A DNA stretch of 64,000 nt from Candidatus Muiribacterium halophilum (GTDB taxonomy: Bacteria; Muiribacteriota; Muiribacteriia; Muiribacteriales; Muiribacteriaceae). The stretch is taken from NCBI GenBank assembly GCA_023228995.1, contig JALOAD010000013.1, positions 1 to 64,000 on the forward strand, in the 5' to 3' direction. A model generated the notes under the pieces. The model had not been told where the DNA came from. It ran no database searches and saw nothing but the letters and a program-made list of their open reading frames with translations. This document shows, piece after piece, positions 15,079-22,331 of the stretch (positions are counted from its first letter, which is position 1; each line of letters begins with the position of its first letter). A program made the position numbers and the translations under genes.

Positions 15079-15987
15079 TTTATAAAAAATTTCCTTTGCT
15101 TTATCTTTAATATCAAATAATAGATAATTTCTATTGGTGTTAATAGCTGCTCTACCAAGTGAACCTGAACCAGCAAATGGATCCATTATTAAATCACATT
15201 CATTTGAATAAATATTAATAATTCTTTCAAGTAATTTAACTGGTTTCTGTGTAGCATAATCTAATTTTTCTTTACTTTGAATTGTACCAATATCTGTCCA
15301 AAGATCTCTTATAGGCAAACCATCCATTTCATGTAGATATTTCTTAAATCTTGGAATTCCATCTTTATTATAATATAGTCTATTTTTATCATGTAATTGT
15401 TTCATAGTGTTTTCAAGTACATGCCATTGTTTATAGTGACCATTCCAATTATATCTCATATTAGGTCTTTGTATTATATCAGGTTGGTTATAATGAGCAG
15501 CAGTTGTTATATACTCACCAACCTCATCTACTCTTATTGTATTTTTTTGTTTATATGCTTCATCATATGGTAAATTAATTTGATTATAAATATATTTCTT
15601 TGATTTTGAATATACTATTAAATTATCATGATAACGTTGTAATTTTTTAGAACTTTTCATATTACCACCAGTTTTCCATATTATTTCATTTTGAAAATTG
15701 TTAATACCAAAAACCTCATCCATAACTAATCTTATATAATGTGAAATTTTAGGTTCTACATGGAATATAATAACACCATCTTTTTTAAGTATTCTTTTCA
15801 TCTCAATTAATCTTGGTTTTATAAAATCATAAGTATAACTATATAAAGATGGGTATTTATCCATAAAATCACCAAAATTTCTACCACTATTATAAGGAGG
15901 ATCTGTGTAAATTAATTGAATTGATTCATCACTAATTTCTTTCATCAATTCTAAATTATCTCCAACATAAAAATTATTTATAATCAT
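15064..15987 (-). CDS. DNA methyltransferase, N6-adenine/N4-cytosine beta class
   Basis: The 307-residue protein has the catalytic motif DPPYNSGR near residue 30, IIFHVEPKISHYIRLV as a following strand, and the C-terminal motif TQKPVKLLERII...IMDPFAGSGSLGRAA near residue 270. The order (motif IV first, motif I last) is the beta arrangement. It is related to the Mod subunit and solitary phage methylases. No endonuclease is adjacent, so self-protection against host restriction is likely. Confidence 0.9.
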   Translation of the reverse strand: MIINNFYVGDNLELMKEISDESIQLIYTDPPYNSGRNFGDFMDKYPSLYSYTYDFIKPRLIEMKRILKKDGVIIFHVEPKISHYIRLVMDEVFGINNFQNEIIWKTGGNMKSSKKLQRYHDNLIVYSKSKKYIYNQINLPYDEAYKQKNTIRVDEVGEYITTAAHYNQPDIIQRPNMRYNWNGHYKQWHVLENTMKQLHDKNRLYYNKDGIPRFKKYLHEMDGLPIRDLWTDIGTIQSKEKLDYATQKPVKLLERIINIYSNECDLIMDPFAGSGSLGRAAINTNRNYLLFDIKDKAKEIFYKKKST

Positions 15988-16011
15988 AATAATTATACTA
16001 ACTTAATAGAA

Positions 16012-16043
16012 TTTGTTTATATAATAATTTAATATTATATTTG
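16012..16043 (+). promoter_or_regulatory. Host-type promoter
   Basis: TTTG at 16012-16015, a 20-nt spacer and TATATTTG at 16036-16043, just 5 nt before the ATG at 16049. The leader is extremely short. Confidence 0.8.
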
Positions 16044-16048
16044 CAAAT

Positions 16049-16312
16049 ATGAATACTAAATTAAAGGAAGTCTTTATAAAATATTTAACTGAGGAAAATA
16101 TAAAAAATATCTTTATAGAGAGATTAAAAATATATGGAACAAAGGATAGGAAAACAATAAAAAAATTAATACAAAATACAAAAGATCCTAATAAATTAAT
16201 CTATGTTGCTTTCACTTGGAGAAAAAACAATCAAGTATTATTTTGGTCAAATATTGATACTAAGTGGCAAATCTATTATAGAAATTATAAATTAGAACAA
16301 TTAGAATCTTAA
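16049..16312 (+). CDS. Hypothetical protein with W-rich core and C-terminal tail, 87 aa
   Basis: A basic helical start (LKEVFIKYLTEENIKNIFIE) precedes FTWRKNNQVLFWSNIDTKWQ and YYRNYKLEQLES. It shares the W-x9-W-xxI-xxx-W arrangement and tail with the proteins at 9183 and 13364. Function unknown. Confidence 0.62.
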   Translation: MNTKLKEVFIKYLTEENIKNIFIERLKIYGTKDRKTIKKLIQNTKDPNKLIYVAFTWRKNNQVLFWSNIDTKWQIYYRNYKLEQLES

Positions 16313-16326
16313 AAAATCTTAATTAT

Positions 16327-16357
16327 TTTGTTATTTGAAAATAATATTATATCTTTG
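16327..16357 (+). promoter_or_regulatory. Host-type promoter with a long structured leader
   Basis: TTTG at 16327-16330, a 19-nt spacer and TATCTTTG at 16350-16357. The ATG at 16494 is about 130 nt away. The leader contains TACCTAA and later TTAGGTA, which can pair, so the 5' UTR may be folded. Confidence 0.75.
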
Positions 16358-16493
16358 CACTAATTGAAGGAGATTCTTCAAGAAACCATAAAAAATTATA
16401 AATTAAATTAAACTGTACCTAATGTTTTTATACATTCTTTGTTAGTAGTATTTTAGGTATATACTCAACCAAAATAAATTAAAAATAAAAAAT

Positions 16494-16868
16494 ATGGATT
16501 ACTTAAAATTACCAGCCAAAACTACCTTTATAATGTTGACATTATCACCAATAATATTGATAATAAATCCATTTATTGGAATTATTCTATTCTTAATATC
16601 TCTGTATTTATCTAAATTAACAATGGATAATATAGAAAAGTATAAAGCTAATGGAGATTATGTTTCTTTAGTTGAAATGAATAGATTTATTATTAATAAA
16701 GATAACCTTTTTATAATTATACCTATTTATATTTTAGGTTATAAATTATACTCATTGAAATATAAATATAACAATGAAATTTTTAATTGTAATTTAATAA
16801 CCAAAAAGAAAAGTTTTGATAAGAATATTAAGATTTATCCAATTGGACTCAATGTTTATATTTCATAA
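16494..16868 (+). CDS. Membrane protein, 124 aa
   Basis: Two adjacent hydrophobic stretches near residues 10-45 (TFIMLTLSPIILIINPF and IGIILFLISLYL) and one near residues 72-85 (LFIIIPIYILGYKL) suggest three membrane segments. The C-terminus is Lys-rich and probably cytoplasmic. No family recognised. It has its own host-type promoter and a long leader. Confidence 0.65.
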   Translation: MDYLKLPAKTTFIMLTLSPIILIINPFIGIILFLISLYLSKLTMDNIEKYKANGDYVSLVEMNRFIINKDNLFIIIPIYILGYKLYSLKYKYNNEIFNCNLITKKKSFDKNIKIYPIGLNVYIS

Positions 16869-16882
16869 TAAATCAATTATCA

Positions 16883-17212
16883 ATGATAGAAAAAATAATA
16901 AATCAATGCTTACAAAAACATAATGATAAATATTCATTAAATTGTGAATATAAAGAAAATGTAGTATATAATAATGGGGAATTCTATTTTATTATTACTA
17001 ATTATGAATATTATACTCATATTGAATTACATGATTTTCAAATAAATATTGAACATAAATATTTACAAGATCTATTACCTATTATTTTAGATAAAATCGA
17101 ACAATATATTAAGCTTACATTAGAGAAAAATATTTTATTAAAAGAAGTTACTTTAATTAATATTAATCCAAACCAATATATAAGAGATTATAAAATAAAT
17201 AAATTAAAATAA
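16883..17212 (+). CDS. Hypothetical protein with C-terminal tail, 109 aa
   Basis: An acidic-aromatic protein (MIEKIINQCLQKHNDKYSLN at the start) ending in LININPNQYIRDYKINKLK, the common tail. It follows the membrane protein by 14 nt and is probably in the same transcript. Function unknown. Confidence 0.6.
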   Translation: MIEKIINQCLQKHNDKYSLNCEYKENVVYNNGEFYFIITNYEYYTHIELHDFQINIEHKYLQDLLPIILDKIEQYIKLTLEKNILLKEVTLININPNQYIRDYKINKLK

Positions 17213-17229
17213 ATATAATATTGAAAAAA

Positions 17230-17261
17230 TTTGGTGATATAAAAATAAAGTTATATATTTG
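17230..17261 (+). promoter_or_regulatory. Host-type promoter
   Basis: TTTG at 17230-17233, a 20-nt spacer and TATATTTG at 17254-17261. The ATG is at 17297. Confidence 0.8.
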
Positions 17262-17296
17262 TAATCTAATAATAATTAATTAAATTAAAAAGAAAT

Positions 17297-17518
17297 ATGA
17301 AAGAAAAATTAATGGAAATTGAAACATCTAAATTAAATTGTGAAGAATTAGATGAGTTAGAAACTAATCTAAGAAGTCTATCTATAGAAGATATGAAAGA
17401 ATGTCTATTATCTATATTAGATCGTTTAGATATAACTAATGATACTATAACATTTGAGTTTCTGAGTAGATTTAAGCCAGAAATGAAAATGATCCAAGAA
17501 GAATTAAAAAAATCATAA
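17297..17518 (+). CDS. Small acidic helical protein, 73 aa
   Basis: A Glu/Leu-rich protein (LNCEELDELETNLRSLSIED) predicted to be all helix, with no cysteine cluster or membrane segment. It has its own promoter and terminator. Small acidic early proteins of phages often bind host factors, but there is no specific evidence here. Confidence 0.6.
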   Translation: MKEKLMEIETSKLNCEELDELETNLRSLSIEDMKECLLSILDRLDITNDTITFEFLSRFKPEMKMIQEELKKS

Positions 17519-17530
17519 ACATAGTTTTTA

Positions 17531-17567
17531 ACAATAAAGGATTATATTCATTATGATCCTTTTTTAT
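17531..17567 (+). terminator. Probable terminator
   Basis: AAAGGAT...ATCCTTT (7-bp stem, 13-nt loop) followed by a run of T residues, just after the small acidic gene. Confidence 0.65.
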
Positions 17568-17578
17568 TTTAATATATA
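17567..17578 (+). promoter_or_regulatory. Late-type promoter element TTTTAATATATA
   Basis: TTTTAATATATA lies 4 nt upstream of the ATG at 17583. It matches the element found before virion and replication genes elsewhere in the window. Confidence 0.5.
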
Positions 17579-17582
17579 GTTT

Positions 17583-18230
17583 ATGAAATATATCATAGAA
17601 ATGGAACAACTTCATAAAGATGAAGAAAGGAAACAATTAATTACATTATGTAGAAAATATAATATTAATAATTTTACCATCAATAATGATAATAGTATTA
17701 ATGTATATGAAAATGTAAATCTAAAAAATATGAAATTGATTAAAATACCAATTAAATTTAATTATATAAGTGGTAATTTTGATTGTAGTGCCAATCAATT
17801 AAAATCTCTATCAAATTCTCCAATATCAATTAAAGGTGATTTTAATTGCTCTTTTAATGAACTAAGCTCATTACAGTATGCACCTAATAAAGTAGAGGGA
17901 AATTTTATTTGTAAAAATAATCATATATATGACTTAAAATACTTGAATTGTGTAATATATAAAAATTTAGATATATCAAATAATGATTTGATATCATTTG
18001 ATTTTTTTCCATTATTATATCAAGATTTTATTTGTAATAACAATCCAATATATCCATTGTGGTATTGTTTCCAAGATAAAACAAAAATAGAATTATTCAA
18101 TAATAGCAATATTATAAATAATAGAACAATCAATATTACTAATTTTATTTCTTTTTTGAAGGAAATTAATAAAACAAAATATCCTAGTTTAGAACAAAGT
18201 TTAAGAAAACATTGGAGAATAGTGAAATAA
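17583..18230 (+). CDS. Leucine-rich repeat protein (second family), diverged paralogue
   Basis: The 215-residue protein shares its plan with the three tandem genes at 50.8-52.8 kb: CRKYNINNFTINNDNSINVY at the N-terminus, then about 20-residue repeats of the type FxCSxNxLxSLxxxPxxxxG. The repeats run from about residue 60 to 150. Its first residues (MKYIIEMEQLHKDEE) have lost the FNES leader seen in the paralogues. Function unknown. Confidence 0.7.
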   Translation: MKYIIEMEQLHKDEERKQLITLCRKYNINNFTINNDNSINVYENVNLKNMKLIKIPIKFNYISGNFDCSANQLKSLSNSPISIKGDFNCSFNELSSLQYAPNKVEGNFICKNNHIYDLKYLNCVIYKNLDISNNDLISFDFFPLLYQDFICNNNPIYPLWYCFQDKTKIELFNNSNIINNRTINITNFISFLKEINKTKYPSLEQSLRKHWRIVK

Positions 18231-18259
18231 AAAAGAGAGCATTTGCTCTCATTTTTTTA
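18229..18259. terminator. Terminator between convergent genes
   Basis: AAAAGAGAGCA-TT-TGCTCTCATTTTTTT: a 7-bp GC-containing stem and a T tract, directly after the stop at 18230. Confidence 0.85.
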
Positions 18260-18616
18260 TTTCATTAATTTATCTACCAAACTCCAATCTATAAATGGTC
18301 TATCGCTTATTAGTTTATCATACTTCAAAGGTGCACCAAGAGCAGCATCATCAATATATAAATTAGCAAAACATTTTGGAGAATTAGTCCACTTATTTTG
18401 ATCAGGATCAAATTGAATTCCATATAAAGGAATATCATTTTTACTAAACCAATTTATAGCATCATCTAACTCATTACCTGACCTCATAGTAAATAAAATT
18501 AGTTTATGTCCTTTATTTACTAATTCTTTTAATATTGGAATAGCTCCTATATCTTTACCAATAAATGGATAATCATGAGTTACACAAGTGCCATCAAAAT
18601 CTATTGCAATTTTCAT
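18257..18616 (-). CDS. HAD-family hydrolase (BT0820-like)
   Basis: The 119-residue protein begins MKIAIDFDGTCVTHDYPFIG, where DFDGT (Asp6 and Asp8) is HAD motif I. FTMRSG near residue 42 is motif II and LYIDDAALG near residue 87 is motif III/IV. The small size and lack of a cap domain match phage and Bacteroidetes HAD enzymes likely to act on small phosphorylated substrates. Translation is coupled to the short gene upstream by an ATGA overlap. Confidence 0.85.
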   Translation of the reverse strand: MKIAIDFDGTCVTHDYPFIGKDIGAIPILKELVNKGHKLILFTMRSGNELDDAINWFSKNDIPLYGIQFDPDQNKWTNSPKCFANLYIDDAALGAPLKYDKLISDRPFIDWSLVDKLMK

Positions 18617-18753
18617 ACTACTTTTTGGCTTTCATTGTTTATTTCATTTCCATATTTTATAACATATTCTTTCATTTCTTTTGCAATGCGTTCAGCAAGT
18701 TCTTTTAAAATGCTTTCTTTTTTTATTTCTATGTTTAATTCATTTTCATTCAT
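18613..18753 (-). CDS. Small helical protein, 46 aa, upstream of HAD gene
   Basis: The ATG at 18753 reads MNENELNIEIKKESILKELA then ERIAKEMKEYVIKYGNEINN and ESQKVV, ending in a TGA that overlaps the HAD start (ATGA). The charged amphipathic composition and the coupling support a real gene. Function unknown. Confidence 0.55.
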   Translation of the reverse strand: MNENELNIEIKKESILKELAERIAKEMKEYVIKYGNEINNESQKVV

Positions 18754-18769
18754 AAACTTTTTTATTTTT

Positions 18770-18806
18770 ATAATTAAAAACACAATAAATAATCTATATT
18801 GTGCTT
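18770..18806 (-). promoter_or_regulatory. Attenuator-like hairpin in the leader of the HAD operon
   Basis: On the minus strand GCACAATA...TATTGTG forms a 7-bp stem followed by TTTTT, about 30 nt before the ATG at 18753. With the upstream promoter and leader ORF it could work as a transcription attenuator. Confidence 0.4.
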
Positions 18807-18897
18807 TAATATATATATTAAAAATACTATTGTTTGTTTGTTATAATCCTAATTTTTCAATCTATTGTTTCTTTTAATTGTAACAAATAACATATTA

Positions 18898-18930
18898 TCA
18901 TTTATCTAAATCTGAAGTTTCATCTTCCAT
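18898..18930 (-). CDS. Possible 10-aa leader peptide
   Basis: The first ATG after the promoter reads MEDETSDLDK then stop. It lies between the promoter and the attenuator-like hairpin. A leader-peptide role is inferred only from position. Confidence 0.3.
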   Translation of the reverse strand: MEDETSDLDK

Positions 18931-18945
18931 ATTATATTTAGAAAG

Positions 18946-18977
18946 CAAAGATACAACAAAAAAAATATAACTACAAA
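18946..18977 (-). promoter_or_regulatory. Host-type promoter overlapping a terminator
   Basis: Minus strand TTTG at 18977-18974, a 20-nt spacer, TATCTTTG at 18953-18946. The -33 box sits in the loop of the terminator of the preceding gene. Confidence 0.8.
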
Positions 18978-18995
18978 GTATGTAGTTATATTTTA
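18960..18995 (-). terminator. Terminator of the 'MKVxCI'-like gene
   Basis: Minus strand TATAACTACA-TACTT-TGTAGTTATA followed by eight T residues, directly after the stop at 18986. It contains the -33 box of the next promoter. Confidence 0.85.
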
Positions 18996-19234
18996 AGAAT
19001 GTTTAACTTTTTATTTCTATTAATTTCTAATGATTCAAAATAATTATACATATAATGTTCATTATTTTCATCATCTACATAAAAGAGACAACAATTACCA
19101 ACTCCATCTTTCACCATAAGACAAGTACTACAAAAAAATTCTTCTATACTATCGTAGCACTTACCAGACTTAAAAAAAACAAGTTTAGAATGGATTGAAA
19201 GTGCTGAAAAATCTTTTATACAAACTAATTTCAT
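18986..19234 (-). CDS. 'MKVxCI'-like small protein, paralogue 4
   Basis: An 82-residue protein: MKLVCIKDFSALSIHSKLVF, a GKCYDS turn, several Cys (FFCSTCLMV, NCCLF) and the tail EINRNKKLNILKI. It shares its N- and C-terminal plan with the proteins at 8058, 8532 and 9702. It overlaps the GH16 gene by 1 nt. Function unknown. Confidence 0.65.
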   Translation of the reverse strand: MKLVCIKDFSALSIHSKLVFFKSGKCYDSIEEFFCSTCLMVKDGVGNCCLFYVDDENNEHYMYNYFESLEINRNKKLNILKI

Positions 19235-19974
19235 TATATTTTTTGTTTCATTGTTACTTTTTTTATATAAAAAGTAGTATCAAAATTTTTATCTATTTCA
19301 CTGTTAGTATAAGCAAGATTCATAATTAAGTAATAAGGTTTATAGAAAGGCCAATTATTTTTACTTTTATAGTATGTAAATTTTCTTTTACCATCTATAA
19401 AAAATTCAATAGCGTTTTCCCACCAATCAATTCTAAATTTATGTATCTCTGAAGATAGATTATTACAATGATGTTTAATTTTTATACCACCATCAACTTT
19501 ATGTAAATTTGTATTAATTATATTATCAAATCTTGTATTATATTCCATTATATCAATCTCACCACAAAGTGGCCAAGGTGAACCTGAGTATTCAGGCATC
19601 ATCCATATATATGCAAATATATCTTTCATATTTGTATCTGGTAATTTTGCTTCAATTTCAATTGAGCCATACTTAATATTATTTTTATTTTTTGTATGTA
19701 AGTATGATGATTCAATTCTTTTTGATTTTTTATTATAAAAACATCTTATATTTAATAAACCATCTTTGATAAAAATAGTCTTTGGTGAGTCTATGTAAAA
19801 TTGTTTTTCAGAAGACCACCATCTTATATTATTTTCCACCCTCCACAAATCTTTATTTAGTGTTATATTAGTTTCGTAACTATCTTCAAAAACTAACTTA
19901 GTATTCATAGGTTTTCTATATACTCTTTTCATTTCATATAAGAGCATATCTTTTAAGTATTTTAGATTTATCAT
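19234..19974 (-). CDS. Glycoside hydrolase family 16 (beta-glucanase/laminarinase-like)
   Basis: The 246-residue protein has the GH16 catalytic motif EIDIME (Glu139, Asp141, Glu144) in WPLCGEIDIMEYN, plus YGSIEIEAKLPDT and IWMMPE as typical upstream strands. GH16 enzymes cleave beta-1,3 or mixed-link glucans, agarose or carrageenan. No signal peptide is seen, so export would be by lysis or through the virion. It lies next to a possible tail protein, and a depolymerase role against host or biofilm polysaccharide is inferred. Confidence 0.88.
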   Translation of the reverse strand: MINLKYLKDMLLYEMKRVYRKPMNTKLVFEDSYETNITLNKDLWRVENNIRWWSSEKQFYIDSPKTIFIKDGLLNIRCFYNKKSKRIESSYLHTKNKNNIKYGSIEIEAKLPDTNMKDIFAYIWMMPEYSGSPWPLCGEIDIMEYNTRFDNIINTNLHKVDGGIKIKHHCNNLSSEIHKFRIDWWENAIEFFIDGKRKFTYYKSKNNWPFYKPYYLIMNLAYTNSEIDKNFDTTFYIKKVTMKQKI

Positions 19975-19988
19975 TGATTTTTTTATTT

Positions 19989-20140
19989 TTATATATTAAA
20001 ATTATTAATCTGAGCCACCATTTTTTGATAAAAAATATCAAAAGAATCACATATTTCATCATATTTTTCAAAACTAATAATATTGAAAATGATTTTATTA
20101 AATAATCTATTTTATTATCTTCAACAAAAGTGTTTTTAAG
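19989..20140 (-). pseudogene. Possible frameshifted ORF between GH16 and tail-protein genes
   Basis: One frame reads LKNTFVEDNKIDYLIKSFSI. A shift then gives ISFEKYDEICDSFDIFYQKM and VAQINNFNI, with a stop at 19989. The two halves look like one soluble protein, but no start was found. Weak evidence. Confidence 0.3.
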
Positions 20141-20147
20141 GGACTTG

Positions 20148-20765
20148 TTACAACACAAATGCCACTTTATCTGGATAACCAGTATTGAATTGATATTCAA
20201 CCACATCTTCTGAAGCGGTTAAGCCTACTATAGTATTTTGATGCTCTTGAGTTACACCATATGCTTGCTTAGCATATACTTCCAAAGCTTGTAAAAATAA
20301 CTTAGCTGTTGTGGTAGGCATTTCCAATATATTTGAGGGTATACTAGAAGTATATATAGATGTCATTGTTAAACCCATAGCTTCCTCACTTTCAATAGAA
20401 TACATTAAAGCAGCTCTATCATTTTTAGCTAACCACATATTCATACCATTAATAGAAAAAGAATTAACCTCATTAGATTTATCATATGATTTTAAGTCTA
20501 TTAATTTCATTGTTTTCAGTTTATCTATTGGTTCAACTATTCTATTCTCCCATTCTTGAATTATATTTGTTTCAGTTTCAGAATAAAATGGGAAAATTCT
20601 ATAATATTTATTGGCTATAGGTCTTTCTGCAATCAATAATGGTTTCCATCCTTGAGATAAATATTGTTCTTCTGTTGGATACATAACATCTATGCCATCT
20701 ATTGTTAGATTAGTTGGAGCTTGTTGCAACTCATTATTTACCAATTTGTAATATCTCATGTTCAT
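20148..20765 (-). CDS. Possible tail-fibre-associated protein (DUF4376-like)
   Basis: The 205-residue protein starts MRYYKLVNNELQQAPTNL, typical of small tail or tail-fibre proteins that describe short beta-strands. The C-terminal half (YDKSNEVNSFSINGMNMWLA, then DRAALMYSIESEEAMG and LYAKQAYG-type helices) resembles the DUF4376 domain of phage tail proteins. A late position in particle assembly is inferred. Confidence 0.6.
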   Translation of the reverse strand: MNMRYYKLVNNELQQAPTNLTIDGIDVMYPTEEQYLSQGWKPLLIAERPIANKYYRIFPFYSETETNIIQEWENRIVEPIDKLKTMKLIDLKSYDKSNEVNSFSINGMNMWLAKNDRAALMYSIESEEAMGLTMTSIYTSSIPSNILEMPTTTAKLFLQALEVYAKQAYGVTQEHQNTIVGLTASEDVVEYQFNTGYPDKVAFVL

Positions 20766-20870
20766 ATTTTATTTTTTATTTTTATTATCATCATATTTAT
20801 TAAAATATTAGATTTGTTTAGAATTGTATATATTTTTTTAACTAAGTTTGTTTTTATTTATATATAAAAT

Positions 20871-21404
20871 ATGTCAATTAAGAAAACATTAAATAAAATA
20901 AAAAGAGATAATAGTATATCTAAAAATATAGAATCATCATTAGTATCACATTTATATGAAAAAAGACATTCTCCTATTACTACTCATTTTACTGGTTATG
21001 GTTTATCAGAGTGTGATGTTATATCAGTCAGTAAATCAAATTATATATATGAATATGAAGTTAAAATATCTAGGTCTGATTTCAAAGCAGATTTCAAGAA
21101 GAAAAAACATAAATTAATGCTTGAAAGAAAATGCACAAAATATAAGATGATTAAAGAAAATAATCAAAAAGTTAAAGATACTATATATCTCACTTCTAAT
21201 TATTTTTATTTTGTAGTTCCTGAAGGTTTGGTGGATATTAACGAAATTCCAGATTATGCTGGTTTGATGTATATAACAGAAAACCACAATTTTATATTAA
21301 TCAAAAAAGCCCCTCTTTTACACAAAGTGAAGGCTACAGTTAATTTTATAAGACAATTAAGTCATAATTTAACATGTAAGTTAGTTTTTAGAAAAGTTAA
21401 TTAA
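20871..21404 (+). CDS. MmcB-like PD-(D/E)xK nuclease
   Basis: The 177-residue protein has a PD-(D/E)xK core: ECDVISVSKSNYIYEYEVKI, with Asp and the EYEVK catalytic strand near residues 49-65, followed by SRSDFKADFKKKKHK. This matches the MmcB/DUF family of predicted DNA-repair nucleases found in phages and alphaproteobacteria. A role in phage DNA repair or host DNA degradation is possible. Confidence 0.72.
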   Translation: MSIKKTLNKIKRDNSISKNIESSLVSHLYEKRHSPITTHFTGYGLSECDVISVSKSNYIYEYEVKISRSDFKADFKKKKHKLMLERKCTKYKMIKENNQKVKDTIYLTSNYFYFVVPEGLVDINEIPDYAGLMYITENHNFILIKKAPLLHKVKATVNFIRQLSHNLTCKLVFRKVN

Positions 21405-21417
21405 TTAATATTTTTGA

Positions 21418-21738
21418 TTATATAATTTTATCAATCATCACATCTCTAATATAATCTCTAAATGAATCTTCACCTAAATATTCTATAATATCTTCAATTG
21501 GAAATACTTTTAATATATCATCTATGTCAAAATTATCCAAAAGATCTTTTCCATAATAACTAATAACATCACTTACATTAATCTTTTCTAAGAGCTTATT
21601 TATTTTTATATTATCTATAATTTCATCAATTGGTATTTGTTCTATGACTTCAGAAGTATCACAATCTATTTCACAACTAACATTAAGTCTACCTATTGGT
21701 GTGATATTTACACTATTTGCACTTAAATTAAATATCAT
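21418..21738 (-). CDS. Hypothetical acidic repeat-like protein, 106 aa
   Basis: Not recognised. The sequence shows a loose internal repeat, IPIDEIIDNIKINKLLEK, VSDVISYYGKDLLD, IDDILKVFPIEDIIEYLG, DYIRDVMIDKII, where short hydrophobic helices alternate with acidic turns. No Cys cluster or membrane segment. It abuts the next gene and is likely co-translated. Confidence 0.55.
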   Translation of the reverse strand: MIFNLSANSVNITPIGRLNVSCEIDCDTSEVIEQIPIDEIIDNIKINKLLEKINVSDVISYYGKDLLDNFDIDDILKVFPIEDIIEYLGEDSFRDYIRDVMIDKII

Positions 21739-22329
21739 TTATTTTATTTTAATTATTTTTTTATCTATTTTATTCATTAACTTGAATGTTGTATCATAAT
21801 ATCCATTAAAATCACTTAATACATAATATTCATCACTACATATATCAACTATTAAAATTTTTGGTATTTTATATGGTTCAACATCTTTATATAAATCATT
21901 TAATTTATCATTTATATATTTTTGTAACATACATGATATTGAATGATAACCATGATTTCTTATTAATATTGAATTTTCATAAAAAAGGTTTCCCAATCTG
22001 TACTCATCATCTGTTATTAATAATTCTATTAACTTACAATCTCTTGTATCTATTCTATTGTAATAATATGGTTTTAATAAACTCCAATTGCTATACCAAA
22101 CTCTACCATTATCATATCTACCTAACTCCATATATAATATATCTTCAGATGTTTTTCGATATATTTTATAAGTACTATTTTCATCTGGATCAACATTTAT
22201 AAAAATATCTTCAGTTAAATACCTTTGTTCTTTTATAAAAAAATCATAATCTTCCTTTATATTTAGATATGTAGCATATAATTTTTCAATGTTAATATCA
22301 TCAACTATATGTTTTTCTTGTTTTCTCAT
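21739..22329 (-). CDS. Hypothetical protein, 196 aa
   Basis: Not recognised. A soluble protein rich in Tyr and Asp (YLTEDIFINVDPDENSTYKI, LELLITDDEYRLGNLFY), with a Lys-rich C-terminus. It is in an apparent operon with the patatin gene upstream (2-nt spacing). Confidence 0.58.
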   Translation of the reverse strand: MRKQEKHIVDDINIEKLYATYLNIKEDYDFFIKEQRYLTEDIFINVDPDENSTYKIYRKTSEDILYMELGRYDNGRVWYSNWSLLKPYYYNRIDTRDCKLIELLITDDEYRLGNLFYENSILIRNHGYHSISCMLQKYINDKLNDLYKDVEPYKIPKILIVDICSDEYYVLSDFNGYYDTTFKLMNKIDKKIIKIK

Positions 22330-22331
22330 AA

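Noticed and set aside
19934-20206. 90-codon ORF overlapping the GH16 and tail-protein genes
   Set aside because: It overlaps both neighbours in another frame, and its hydrophobic run of Ile/Leu looks like a shadow of AT-rich sequence.
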